Of a stretch of DNA of 64,000 bases, positions 53,987-64,000 are shown piece after piece. The stretch spans positions 102,089-166,088 of the forward strand of contig NZ_JACEZT010000012.1 in assembly GCF_014042345.1 (NCBI RefSeq), in the 5' to 3' direction. Each line of letters opens with the position of its first letter. Position 1 is the stretch's first letter. Under the pieces are notes generated by a model. It worked only from the letters and a program-made list of their open reading frames with translations. It did not search any database and was not told where the DNA came from. Source of the stretch: Rugamonas brunnea (GTDB lineage Bacteria > Pseudomonadota > Gammaproteobacteria > Burkholderiales > Burkholderiaceae_D). The position numbers and the translations under genes were made by a program.

Positions 53987-55045
53987 TTACGGCCGGTGGC
54001 GCAGCTGGGCTGCCGCGTCGCGCAGCATCTTGGCCGTGGTGTCCCAGTCGATGCAGGCGTCCGTCACGGAGCAGCCGTATTTCAGCTCGCTCAGGTCGGT
54101 CGGGATCTTCTGGTTGCCGGCCACGATGTTCGATTCGATCATCACGCCCACCAGCGACTTGTTGCCCTGGACGATCTGATGGATCACGTCGGCCATCACC
54201 AGCGGTTGCAGTTCCGGCTTCTTGTAGCTGTTGGCGTGCGAGCAGTCCACCACCAGGTTGGCCGGCAGCTTGGCCTTGGCCAGCGCCTGTTCCGCGATAG
54301 CGATCGACACCGAATCGTAGTTGGGGCGGCCGTCGCCGCCGCGCAGCACCACGTGGCCGTAGGCGTTGCCGCGCGTGCGCACGATGGCCACGTTGCCCTG
54401 GCTGTTGATGCCCAGGAAGGAGTGCGGATGGGCCGACGACAGGATGGCGTTGATGGCGATGCCGATGTCGCCGTCGGTGCCGTTCTTAAAGCCCACCGGC
54501 GTGGACAGGCCGGACGACATTTCGCGGTGGGTCTGCGATTCCGTGGTGCGCGCGCCGATCGCCGTCCACGCGATCAGGTCACCCAGGTACTGGGGCGAGA
54601 TCGGGTCCAGTGCCTCGGTGGCCGTGGGCAGGCCCAGTTCGCACACGTCGAGCAGGAACTGGCGGGCCTTCTCCATGCCCACGTCCACGCGGAACGAATC
54701 GTCCATGTCCGGATCGTTGATGTAACCCTTCCAGCCGGTCGTGGTGCGCGGCTTTTCGAAATACACGCGCATCACCAGCAGCATGGTGTCGGCCACTTCC
54801 TCCTGCAGCGCCTTCAGGCGGCGCGCGTAATCGAGGCCGGCCACCGGGTCGTGGATGGAGCAGGGGCCGACCACCACGAACAGGCGCTTGTCCTTGCGGT
54901 CGATGATGTTGCGCAGCGCCTCGCGGCCCTTCATCACTGTGTCCGAGGCCAGGTCGGTCAGCGGCAGCTTGGCGTGCAGGGCTTCCGGCGACGGCATGGG
55001 GCCGAACGAGGTGACGTTGATGTTTTCGATATCTGGGGAGATCAT
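53987..55045 (-). CDS. aroG: 3-deoxy-7-phosphoheptulonate synthase (type I DAHP synthase)
   Basis: 352 residues. Class I alpha DAHP synthase with [51 protein letters not shown] and [12 protein letters not shown]. It joins phosphoenolpyruvate and erythrose 4-phosphate at the entry to aromatic biosynthesis. Which amino acid inhibits it (Phe or Tyr) cannot be decided from sequence here. The next gene, ybiB, is divergent with 106 bases between. Confidence 0.96.
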   Translation of the reverse strand: MISPDIENINVTSFGPMPSPEALHAKLPLTDLASDTVMKGREALRNIIDRKDKRLFVVVGPCSIHDPVAGLDYARRLKALQEEVADTMLLVMRVYFEKPRTTTGWKGYINDPDMDDSFRVDVGMEKARQFLLDVCELGLPTATEALDPISPQYLGDLIAWTAIGARTTESQTHREMSSGLSTPVGFKNGTDGDIGIAINAILSSAHPHSFLGINSQGNVAIVRTRGNAYGHVVLRGGDGRPNYDSVSIAIAEQALAKAKLPANLVVDCSHANSYKKPELQPLVMADVIHQIVQGNKSLVGVMIESNIVAGNQKIPTDLSELKYGCSVTDACIDWDTTAKMLRDAAAQLRHRP

Positions 55046-55151
55046 GGTGGTTCTCTGCTGTGGTGTTTTCCGGGGGAGCCATAGTGTAGCTGAAATGGCG
55101 CGAACGGGCCCGGCGTCGCTGCACCGCGTCAATTCCGTGTAAGCTATCGGC

Positions 55152-56138
55152 ATGACGACACCCGACACCCCCTTCCCAGCCGCCCGCTTCATCAAGGAGA
55201 TAGGCCGCGGCAAAAACGGCGCCCGCAGCATGACGCGCGAGGACGCCCACGACCTGTACCAGGCCATGCTGGATGGCCGCGTTTCCGACCTCGAACTGGG
55301 CGCCATCCTGCTGGCCATGCGCATCAAGGGCGAATCGGTGGAGGAGATCGCCGGTTTCCTGGACGCGGCCGAAGCCTCGTTCGCGCCGCTGGCCGCGCCG
55401 CCGGGGCCGTACGCGCCCGTGCTCATCCCCAGTTACAACGGCGCGCGCAAGATGGCCAACCTGACGGCGCTGCTGGCCATGCTGCTGGCGCGCGAAGGCG
55501 TGCCGGTGCTGGTGCACGGTGTGGCGCGCGACGTCGGCCGGGTCGCCACGGCGGAGGTGTTCGAGGCGCTGGGCGTGACCGCCGCGCAGGACCATGCCGA
55601 GGCCGAGGAAGCGATGGCCCAGGGCCGCGCCGCCTTCATCACCATCGACGCGCTGGCGCCCAAGCTGGCGCGCATGCTGGCGCTGCGCGGTGTGCTGGGG
55701 GTGCGCAATTCCACCCACACGCTGGTCAAGATCATGCAGCCGTTCGCCGGGCCGGCGCTGCGGCTGGTGTCCTACACCCACCCCGAGTACCTGGAAATGC
55801 TGGGTGAGTATTTCACCACGGCCGCCCCGCACGAGCGCGGCGACGCCTTCCTGATGCGCGGCACGGAAGGCGAGACCGTGGCCAACGCCAACAAGGCCCA
55901 GCAGATCGACTGGTTCCACGGCGGCTTGCGCACCATGCTGGTGCCCAAGCAGACCCTGGTGCAAGAGCTGCCCGTGCTTCCCGAGGAGAAGGACGCCGCC
56001 ACCACGGCCGCCTGGATCGAATCGGTGCTGCGCGGCGAGGTGCCGGTGCCGCCGTCGATCGCCGAGCAGGTGGCGCAGATCGTGCTGGTCTCGCGCACGC
56101 TGCGCTCGCGCCTGCACGCGAGCGAATCGCTGGCCTGA
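55152..56138 (+). CDS. ybiB: DNA-binding protein YbiB (TrpD2 family)
   Basis: 328 residues. Resembles anthranilate phosphoribosyltransferase (ISPDLYQ replaced by EDAHDLYQAMLDGRVSDLELGAILLAMRIKGES; SYNGARKMANLTALLAMLL), but lacks the normal substrate-binding pattern, as in the YbiB/TrpD2 group that binds nucleic acids and is LexA-controlled in E. coli. No LexA box was seen upstream here. A repeat pair follows its end. Confidence 0.88.
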   Translation: MTTPDTPFPAARFIKEIGRGKNGARSMTREDAHDLYQAMLDGRVSDLELGAILLAMRIKGESVEEIAGFLDAAEASFAPLAAPPGPYAPVLIPSYNGARKMANLTALLAMLLAREGVPVLVHGVARDVGRVATAEVFEALGVTAAQDHAEAEEAMAQGRAAFITIDALAPKLARMLALRGVLGVRNSTHTLVKIMQPFAGPALRLVSYTHPEYLEMLGEYFTTAAPHERGDAFLMRGTEGETVANANKAQQIDWFHGGLRTMLVPKQTLVQELPVLPEEKDAATTAAWIESVLRGEVPVPPSIAEQVAQIVLVSRTLRSRLHASESLA

Positions 56139-56184
56139 GCGGTTGGCGCTCCGGTACATAGGGACACTTCGAGAACCTTCGATC

Positions 56185-56264
56185 CGTCGTTCCCGCGCAG
56201 GCGGGAACCCATAGACCGCGAATGCAGATGCTCAGCATGGGTTCCCGCCTGCGCGGGAACGACG
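56185..56264. repeat. REP/BIME-like inverted repeat pair
   Basis: Two 28-base arms at 56185-56212 and 56237-56264 are exact inverted copies separated by 24 bases. Each arm itself contains GTTCCCGC-GCAG-GCGGGAAC, so nested hairpins can form. It lies between ybiB and the flavoprotein gene, the usual intergenic setting of REP elements mobilised by RAYT transposases. Confidence 0.85.
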
Positions 56265-56323
56265 TGGTTCGAGCGTCCCACAGTACAATCACGCCTTTGT
56301 AATGAAGCGGGACCGGAAACAAC

Positions 56324-57535
56324 ATGGCGAAACAGTTTGATGTGGCAGTAATCGGCGCGGGCGCGGCCGGCATGATGTGCGCGGCCGTGGCGGCCCAACG
56401 GGGCCGGCGCGTGGTGCTGCTCGACCATGCGGCCCGGCTGGCCGAAAAGATCCGCATCTCCGGCGGCGGGCGCTGCAACTTCACCAATCTGCACGCGGGC
56501 CCGCAGCACTTCCTGTCCGACAATCCCCACTTCTGCAAGAGTGCGCTGTCGCGCTACACGGCCCAGGACTTCCTCGCGCTGGTGAAGAAGCACCGCATCG
56601 GCTACCACGAGAAGCACAAGGGCCAGTTGTTCTGCGACGACTCGGCCGAGCAGATCATCCAGATGCTCAAGGATGAATGCGCGGCCGGCGGCGTCGAATG
56701 GCGCATGCCGTGCAAGGTGGCCGGCGTCGAGCGCCAGGTGGATGGCCGCTTCCTGCTGCAAACGGATTGCGGCGACATCGAGGCCGCCAGCGTGGTGGTG
56801 GCCACGGGCGGCCTGTCCATCCCCAAGATTGGCGCCACCGATTTCGGCCACCGCATCGCGCGCCAGTTCGACCTGAAACTGGTCGAGCCGCGCCCCGCGC
56901 TGGTGCCGCTCACCTTCGACGAGGCGGCGTGGAAGCCGTTCGTGCCGCTGGCCGGCATCGCGCTGGAAGTGGATGTGGAGACCGGCAGCTTCAAGGGCCG
57001 TAACCCGACGGGCGGGCGCTTCCGCGAGGATTTGCTGTTCACCCACCGTGGCCTGTCCGGCCCGGCCATCCTGCAGATTTCCAGCTACTGGCAGCCGGGC
57101 ACGCCCATCGTCATCAACCTGCTGCCGGAGATGGATCTGGCCCAGGCCCTGATCGAGGGCAAGGGCACGATCAAGAAGCAACTGGGCAATGTCCTGTCCC
57201 AGTGGCTGCCGGCCCGGCTGGCCGAAGGCTTGCTGCTGGCCCACGGCTTTGCGCTCGACGCGCGCCTGGCCGATATGCCGGACGCCCAGCTGCGCCGGCT
57301 GGGCCAGGCCATCAACCAGTGGACGCTGGTGCCCAACGGCTCGGAAGGCTACCGCAAGGCCGAGGTGACGCGCGGCGGGGTGGACACGCGCGAACTGTCG
57401 CAGCAGACCATGATGGCCACCAAGGTGCCCGGCCTGTACTTCGTGGGCGAGACGGTGGATGTGACCGGGTGGCTGGGCGGCTACAACTTCCAGTGGGCGT
57501 GGGCCTCCGGTGTGGCGGCCGGGCAAGCAGTCTGA
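56324..57535 (+). CDS. HI0933/YhiN-family FAD-dependent oxidoreductase
   Basis: 403 residues. FAD-binding GAGAAGMMCA near 12, SGGGRCNFTN near 51, ATGGLSIPKIGATDFGH and the C-terminal GLYFVGETVDVTGWLGGYNFQWAWASG are diagnostic of this flavoprotein family. Its substrate is undefined across bacteria; older names such as aminoacetone oxidase are annotation carry-over. It sits between the repeat pair and the rpsU promoter. Confidence 0.9.
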   Translation: MAKQFDVAVIGAGAAGMMCAAVAAQRGRRVVLLDHAARLAEKIRISGGGRCNFTNLHAGPQHFLSDNPHFCKSALSRYTAQDFLALVKKHRIGYHEKHKGQLFCDDSAEQIIQMLKDECAAGGVEWRMPCKVAGVERQVDGRFLLQTDCGDIEAASVVVATGGLSIPKIGATDFGHRIARQFDLKLVEPRPALVPLTFDEAAWKPFVPLAGIALEVDVETGSFKGRNPTGGRFREDLLFTHRGLSGPAILQISSYWQPGTPIVINLLPEMDLAQALIEGKGTIKKQLGNVLSQWLPARLAEGLLLAHGFALDARLADMPDAQLRRLGQAINQWTLVPNGSEGYRKAEVTRGGVDTRELSQQTMMATKVPGLYFVGETVDVTGWLGGYNFQWAWASGVAAGQAV

Positions 57536-57653
57536 TATACTGGCCGACCTTGAAGTAGCGGCAGTTGGCCTTGAGATGCGGGAAAGATTGCACTCCGGCC
57601 TAAGTTTTGTTGACTGAAAGCCGCATGGCGGGCCGTTTCGGCGGCCAGGCATC

Positions 57654-57682
57654 TTCCATTTTTGGATAAAAGCTGCTATAGT
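57654..57682 (+). promoter_or_regulatory. Probable sigma-70 promoter of rpsU
   Basis: TATAGT (57677-57682) is preceded after 17 bases by TTCCAT (57654-57659), a weak -35. The start codon is about 38 bases downstream. The macromolecular-synthesis operon is expected to begin here. Confidence 0.55.
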
Positions 57683-57720
57683 CTCTTTCTTCCTATAACC
57701 TCAACGGTTTGAATTTTTAC

Positions 57721-57933
57721 ATGACCACTATTCGCCTTAAAGAAAACGAGCCGTTCGAAGTCGCAATGCGTCGCTTCAAACGCACCATCGAAAAAACCGG
57801 TCTGCTGACCGAACTGCGCGCACGCGAGTTCTACGAAAAGCCAACGGCTGAGCGCAAGCGCAAGCTGGCAGCTGCCGTGAAGCGCCACTACAAGCGCATC
57901 CGCAGCCAACAACTGCCTAAGAAACTGTTCTAA
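57721..57933 (+). CDS. rpsU: 30S ribosomal protein S21
   Basis: 70 residues, basic, [21 protein letters not shown] to LPKKLF, the full S21 sequence. Start 57721 is fixed by the conserved N-terminus. First gene of the rpsU-yqeY-dnaG-rpoD block; a terminator-like hairpin follows it. Confidence 0.98.
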   Translation: MTTIRLKENEPFEVAMRRFKRTIEKTGLLTELRAREFYEKPTAERKRKLAAAVKRHYKRIRSQQLPKKLF

Positions 57934-58027
57934 GACTGCTCTGGCAGCTGGCCCCGGTAGTGCGGCGTATGTCGCCTCGGGCCATGTTGCGCAGCGTTTG
58001 GATGCCGTTGGTCCAGATGAGTCGCTT

Positions 58028-58057
58028 ACCCGCTCCGGTTCGCCGCAGCGGGTTTTC
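58028..58057 (+). terminator. Terminator or attenuator between rpsU and yqeY
   Basis: ACCCGCT (58028-58034) and AGCGGGT (58047-58053) pair around a 12-base loop, followed by TTTCTC. In the rpsU-dnaG-rpoD operon such a site reduces read-through after the abundant S21 message. Confidence 0.7.
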
Positions 58058-58094
58058 TCATTTATAAACTGTTTATTTTGATAGAAAGATCGCC

Positions 58095-58544
58095 ATGAGC
58101 TTGAAAGCACAAATCACCGAAGACATGAAGGCCGCCATGCGCGCCAAGGAAACCGGCAAGCTCAACACGATCCGCCTGCTGATCGCCGAGATCAAGCGCA
58201 AGGAAGTGGACGAGCGCATCGAACTGGACGACGCCCAGACCATCGCCATCGTGGAAAAGATGATCAAGCAGCGCAAGGATTCCATCACCCAGTTCGAAGC
58301 CGGCGGCCGCGCCGACCTGGCCGAGATCGAAAAAGCGGAACTGGCCGTGCTGTCGGCCTACATGCCGGCCGGCTTGTCGGACGAGGAGATCGCGGCCGAA
58401 GTGGCCGCCGCCGTGGCCGCCTCGGGCGCCGCCGGTCCGCAGGACATGGGCAAGGTGATGGGCATCGTCAAACCCAAGCTGGCTGGTCGCGCCGACATGA
58501 CCGTCGTGTCGGCCCTGGTGAAGAAGGCCCTGAGCCCCGCGTAA
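58095..58544 (+). CDS. yqeY: GatB/YqeY domain protein
   Basis: 149 residues, alpha-helical YqeY type with LKAQITEDMKAAMRAKETGKLNTIRLLIAEIKRKEVD and the C-terminal DMGKVMGIVKPKLAGRADM. The domain is also the tRNA-binding tail of GatB; the free protein's role is unsettled. It lies between rpsU and dnaG as in many proteobacteria. Confidence 0.95.
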   Translation: MSLKAQITEDMKAAMRAKETGKLNTIRLLIAEIKRKEVDERIELDDAQTIAIVEKMIKQRKDSITQFEAGGRADLAEIEKAELAVLSAYMPAGLSDEEIAAEVAAAVAASGAAGPQDMGKVMGIVKPKLAGRADMTVVSALVKKALSPA

Positions 58545-58637
58545 TAGTTGAGAAGTTCGCCGCCGCACCTTGAGCCGCCGCAAGGCCGGCCCCGGTGCGG
58601 CGGTATAGTCTGATCCAAAACAAGGCCGCGCCAGCCC

Positions 58638-60434
58638 GTGATACCCCAATCTTTCATTGCCGATTTATTGAACCGGGTCGACATTGTCGACATCGTGGGC
58701 CGCTATGTGCAGCTGAAAAAGGGCGGCGCCAACTTCATGGGCCTGTGCCCGTTCCACAGCGAAAAATCGCCCAGTTTCACGGTCAGCCCGACCAAGCAGT
58801 TCTACCACTGCTTCGGCTGCGGCGCGCACGGCACCTCGATCGGTTTCCTGATCGAATACTCGGGCATGGGCTTCGTGGACGCCGTCAAGGAACTGGCGCA
58901 GAACGTGGGCATGGTGGTGCCTGAGCAGGACGACAAGATCCCGCCGGCCCAGCGCGCCCAGATGCAGGCCCACAGCATGGCCCTGACGGACGCCATGACG
59001 CGCGCCTGCGACTTCTACCGGGCCCAGTTGCGCGGCGCCACCAACGCCATTGCCTACCTGAAGAACCGCGGCCTGACGGGCGAGATCGCGGCCCGCTTCG
59101 GCCTCGGCTACGCGCCGGCCGGCTGGGACAACCTGCGCGCCGTGTTCCCCGACTACGAAGCCGTGGTGCTGGCCGAATCCGGCCTCGTGATCGACAAGGT
59201 GGACGAGGATGGCGGCAACCGCAAGCGCTACGACCGCTTCCGCGAGCGCATCATGTTCCCCATCAAGAACACCAAGGGCCAGGTGATCGCCTTCGGCGGC
59301 CGCGTGCTCGACCATGGCGAACCAAAATACTTGAACTCGCCCGAAACGCCGCTGTTCTCCAAGGGCTTCGAGCTGTACGGCCTGTTCGAGGCGCGCCAGG
59401 CCATCCGCGACGCCGGCTACGTGCTGGTGACGGAAGGCTATATGGACGTGGTGGCGCTGGCCCAGATGGGCTTCCCGCAGGCCGTGGCCACGCTGGGCAC
59501 GGCCTGCACCACCAACCACGTGCAGAAACTGCTGCGCCAGACGGACAACGTGATCTTCAGCTTCGACGGCGACAAGGCCGGCCGCCGCGCCGCCCGCCGC
59601 GCGCTGGAGGCCTGCCTGCCCCACGTGTCCGATAACAAGACCATCAAATTCCTGTTCCTGCCCACCGAGCACGACCCGGACAGCTATGTGCGCGCCCACG
59701 GCGCCGAAGCGTTCGAGCAGGAAATCCACGAAGCGATGCCGCTGTCGCAGTTCCTGATCAAGGAGGTGGTCGGCGAGCATGACCTGAACGGGCCGGAAGG
59801 CCGGGCCCGCGCCCAGTTCGACGCCAAGCCGCTGCTGCAGGCGATGGCGCCGTCGGCCTTGCGGCTGCAGATCGTGCGCGCGCTGGCGCAGTTGACGCAG
59901 AGCACGCCGTCCGAGATCGAAGCGCTGTTCGAGCTGGCCAAGCCGGTGGCCGTGGCGCGCCAGGCGCCGCCGCGCAGCGGCCGGCCCGTGCCCGTCGGCC
60001 TGGAATTGCAGATCGTGCGCCTGCTGGTGGCGCATCCGCCGCTGGCGCTCGACATCGACGCCGACGCGCTGGCCGCGTTCCAGTTCTTCGGCCCGGAACC
60101 GGCCGAACGGCTGGCCCAGCTCGTGGCGCAAGCCCAGGCCATGGGGCCGAACGGTGGTTTTGCTGCTTTTGCGCAACACTTGAAGTCGCAGGGCGACGAA
60201 TACGACGCCATCATCGCCGAGATCGTCAAGGAGCCCGAGTCCGATTTCGACGCCGTGCGCCTGTTCCTGCGCGGCGCCATCCGCCAGGTCAAGAACGATG
60301 CCTTGAAGCAGCAATTGCATGATCTGCTGGCGGCCGGCCTGTCGTCCGACGAGCTGGGCGTGCGCTACCGCGAAATTACCTCGAAGCAAGATCAGTTGTT
60401 GCGCGAGGCAGAGGCGGAGTTGTCGCACCGCTAG
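58638..60434 (+). CDS. dnaG: DNA primase
   Basis: 598 residues from a GTG start. Zinc finger CPFHSEKSPSF ... CFGCGAHG (about 40-66), TOPRIM catalytic region with VTEGYMDVVALAQMG and FDGDKAGRRAARRA, and a C-terminal helicase-binding domain. It synthesises RNA primers at the replication fork. The Met start is replaced by GTG ahead of IPQSFIADLLNRVDIVDIVG, the conserved N-terminus. Confidence 0.98.
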   Translation: MIPQSFIADLLNRVDIVDIVGRYVQLKKGGANFMGLCPFHSEKSPSFTVSPTKQFYHCFGCGAHGTSIGFLIEYSGMGFVDAVKELAQNVGMVVPEQDDKIPPAQRAQMQAHSMALTDAMTRACDFYRAQLRGATNAIAYLKNRGLTGEIAARFGLGYAPAGWDNLRAVFPDYEAVVLAESGLVIDKVDEDGGNRKRYDRFRERIMFPIKNTKGQVIAFGGRVLDHGEPKYLNSPETPLFSKGFELYGLFEARQAIRDAGYVLVTEGYMDVVALAQMGFPQAVATLGTACTTNHVQKLLRQTDNVIFSFDGDKAGRRAARRALEACLPHVSDNKTIKFLFLPTEHDPDSYVRAHGAEAFEQEIHEAMPLSQFLIKEVVGEHDLNGPEGRARAQFDAKPLLQAMAPSALRLQIVRALAQLTQSTPSEIEALFELAKPVAVARQAPPRSGRPVPVGLELQIVRLLVAHPPLALDIDADALAAFQFFGPEPAERLAQLVAQAQAMGPNGGFAAFAQHLKSQGDEYDAIIAEIVKEPESDFDAVRLFLRGAIRQVKNDALKQQLHDLLAAGLSSDELGVRYREITSKQDQLLREAEAELSHR

Positions 60435-60488
60435 GCCTGTCACAGGGGCGGGCATGATTTGCCACAGGGTGGGGCGGCCGCCTGCCCT

Positions 60489-60517
60489 CTGGAAATTGCA
60501 AATGTGCGTGCTATAAT
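60489..60517 (+). promoter_or_regulatory. Extended -10 promoter between dnaG and rpoD
   Basis: TATAAT (60512-60517) is a perfect -10, with TG one base before it (60509-60510) as an extended -10. CTGGAA (60489-60494) lies 17 bases upstream as a poor -35. It would start an rpoD transcript about 400 bases before the coding start. Confidence 0.75.
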
Positions 60518-60523
60518 AAAACG

Positions 60524-60929
60524 CTAAGTGTTGTCTATTTTGGCATCGTTTTTCAGTTCAGAGTGTGTTTGTTTTTTAGCAAGTTAGGCTCTTGATCGGC
60601 GCAGTCAGGCAGCGTCGGCGGCCAGGGCCGGCTTTGGTTGAACCGGCGCATGAACGTGCGGCCGATGGCGGACGGTCCGTTCGCCCGTGAACCAGTCATG
60701 GCTCCCAGCCCCCACACGCATGTCAAATGCAGTAGAATTTCTGCCGAAAACGGCTGTCTTGGCCGTCGGTAGGGAATCTGTTGTGGACGCGGATCGTGCC
60801 CAACAAGGTGTAAGTAAGTCGTAGTATTGTCGGACTTGTGTGGTCGGCAAGTTCGAAGACAGAGGTCCCACAAGGGCCGCAAGAAACTTTATCCTAAATA
60901 AGCAAGTCGTTGTGTAATCGAAAGCGCCT
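60524..60929 (+). other. Long rpoD leader of about 400 bases
   Basis: The region from the extended -10 promoter to the rpoD GTG codes for no recognised gene. It holds several CGGC/GCCG inverted stretches and a second possible -10 (TAGAAT near 60731). It might contain additional rpoD promoters, a heat-shock start site or a structured leader; no known riboswitch was recognised. Confidence 0.45.
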
Positions 60930-63179
<2,250 letters not shown>

Positions 63180-63283
63180 GACTTGACTAGCGTCCCGGAT
63201 GCCGCTTATCCTCTCGGGTTCGTTTTCACAACGAACGCGTGAGCGGGTGCCGGCACCGGACCCCAGCGCAACAGCAGCACCCT

Positions 63284-63362
<79 letters not shown>

Positions 63363-63370
63363 ATAAAATC

Positions 63371-63403
63371 AAGGGGTTACGTTAAATCGTAACCCCTTTT
63401 TTC
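63371..63403 (+). terminator. Terminator of the tRNA gene
   Basis: AAGGGGTTACG (63371-63381) and CGTAACCCCTT (63388-63398) form an 11-base-pair stem with a TTAAAT loop and a run of T. It ends the tRNA transcript. Confidence 0.95.
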
Positions 63404-63422
63404 TTGACCGTGCTCATTCCGT

Positions 63423-63441
63423 TGTGCAAAGATATTGCACA
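63423..63441. promoter_or_regulatory. Inverted repeat before the integrase start
   Basis: TGTGCAA-AGATA-TTGCACA is a perfect 7-5-7 inverted repeat ending 24 bases before the integrase ATG, overlapping where a promoter would be. It may be an operator or an excisionase-type site. Confidence 0.5.
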
Positions 63442-63465
63442 TGGAAAATAGAGGCGGAGTTGTTT

Positions 63466-63891
63466 ATGTCAGTCATTGAGCTACCTAACGGTCGGTTTCG
63501 TGTTCAAATTCGGCGCGCCGGGTTCCCGAAGTTCGATAAAGTTTTTCTGACAAGGGACGCGGCCGTCATTGCTGAGACTTCGGTTCTTGGCGAGCAGGCC
63601 GCCGTCGCGACGACAAGCGACATCACACTTTCCGAGGCATGGGAACGATATTCACAATCGCAAACCTATCTGACAAAAAAGGACCGTACGCGTGATACCG
63701 AGGCCCAGCGCATAAAAGCGGTGTTAGAGGAGCTCGGTGGATACTCGTTGGTAAATTTGCAAAATGCTCCCGGAGCGATTTACGACTACATCGACAAACG
63801 CTCAGTTCACATCTCCTCGCGGACAAAGAAAAAGTTGTCCACTACCAGTGTTCGTTTGGAAGTAGCGGCTCTTAGTGTTAATTTGCATTGA
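63466..63891 (+). pseudogene. Truncated tyrosine integrase (N-terminal part), interrupted by IS21-family element
   Basis: About 137 integrase residues remain from ATG 63466 (ggag upstream), then four residues read from the insertion and a stop. The retained part is the arm-binding and core-binding N-terminus of a phage-type integrase (ELPNGRFRVQIRRAGFPKFDK, LSEAWERYSQS, TTSVRLEVAALS). The catalytic domain with Arg-His-Tyr is missing from the window. Codon use is lower in GC than around, consistent with foreign origin. Function of the remnant is doubtful. Confidence 0.75.
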
Positions 63892-64000
63892 AAATTGACC
63901 CATCTTCCCCACGAATTTGCAACGGAATCTGACCCACGTTCATAGCACAATCCTTCCTGTCCTTTCGACAGGAGATCGGAGTGATCGACGTGGCTTTACT
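63876..64000 (+). mobile_element. Left end of an IS21-family insertion sequence
   Basis: The element appears to begin with TGT at 63876-63878. Two copies of a 23-base terminal repeat, AATTTGCA-N9-GACCCA, lie at 63880-63902 and 63914-63936, the multiple-end-repeat pattern of IS21 elements. istA follows. The right end is outside the window. Confidence 0.8.
63981..64000 (+). CDS. istA: istA transposase gene of the IS21-family element, 5' end only
   Basis: Only GTG and the next six codons are in the window, reading M-I-D-V-A-L-, which is the usual start of IstA proteins of this group. An AGGAGATCGG ribosome site precedes it. IstA would be the DDE transposase, expected to be followed by istB outside the window. 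Confidence 0.65.

Overview
The window looks like a chromosomal segment of a high-GC betaproteobacterium of the Oxalobacteraceae type (Massilia, Duganella or Janthinobacterium-like). This rests on overall GC-rich codon usage, the proteins recognised (LldEGF/LldP, an HbcR-like activator with its 3-hydroxybutyrate genes, an endonuclease-type MutL) and a housekeeping run tsaD - aroG - ybiB - rpsU - yqeY - dnaG - rpoD. Taxonomy is inferred from content only; no database search was possible.

Bases 1-7400 are catabolic: the N-terminal two thirds of a 4-hydroxyproline epimerase with a divergent PAS-AraC regulator, then lldR divergent from an L-lactate operon (lldE, lldG, lldF, lldP). Two copies of a GntR-type operator lie at either end of lldR. 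Bases 7378-14099 hold a secreted sulfatase with a Ser in place of the catalytic Cys, an AraC regulator and an SDR on the minus strand, then a periplasmic binding protein and a second, paralogous AraC regulator on the plus strand. A near-identical 20-base motif stands before the SDR and before the second AraC gene.

Bases 14117-18125 form a 3-hydroxybutyrate module: a sigma-54 activator (HbcR-like), three GTCTCG palindromes, a consensus -24/-12 promoter, a GntP-family permease and 3-hydroxybutyrate dehydrogenase. A RelE/ParE-type toxin-antitoxin pair, a CMD protein and a membrane-anchored TPR protein follow. Bases 19823-23609 hold a thioredoxin-like protein and two exported alpha/beta hydrolases, divergent from an OhrR-like MarR regulator with paired palindromes between them.

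Bases 23672-33959 are mostly housekeeping: two identical tRNA-Met genes with a clear promoter, miaA, mutL, a cyclophilin, a DedA protein, an alpha carbonic anhydrase, a mutarotase, amiC, tsaE and queG. A two-component system next to a lone TRAP substrate-binding protein follows (33988-37714), then an AT-richer gap with a strong terminator, ogt, xerD, an RND efflux pair, a composite GGDEF-EAL protein, an EEP-family nuclease/phosphatase, ybaK, plsY, a DsbA-family protein, a GAF-GGDEF protein, a membrane DUF457-type protein and the tsaD-to-rpoD block.

The right end is a likely island boundary. A tRNA with a CAT anticodon (probably tRNA-Ile2) follows rpoD, then a lower-GC tyrosine-integrase gene that is cut off by the left end of an IS21-family element whose istA begins at the window edge. 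Most of the window is ordinary core genome. The points most worth following are regulatory (paired operators, the shared 20-base motif, the sigma-54 control region) plus the Ser-type sulfatase, the lone DctP sensor locus and the interrupted integrase.
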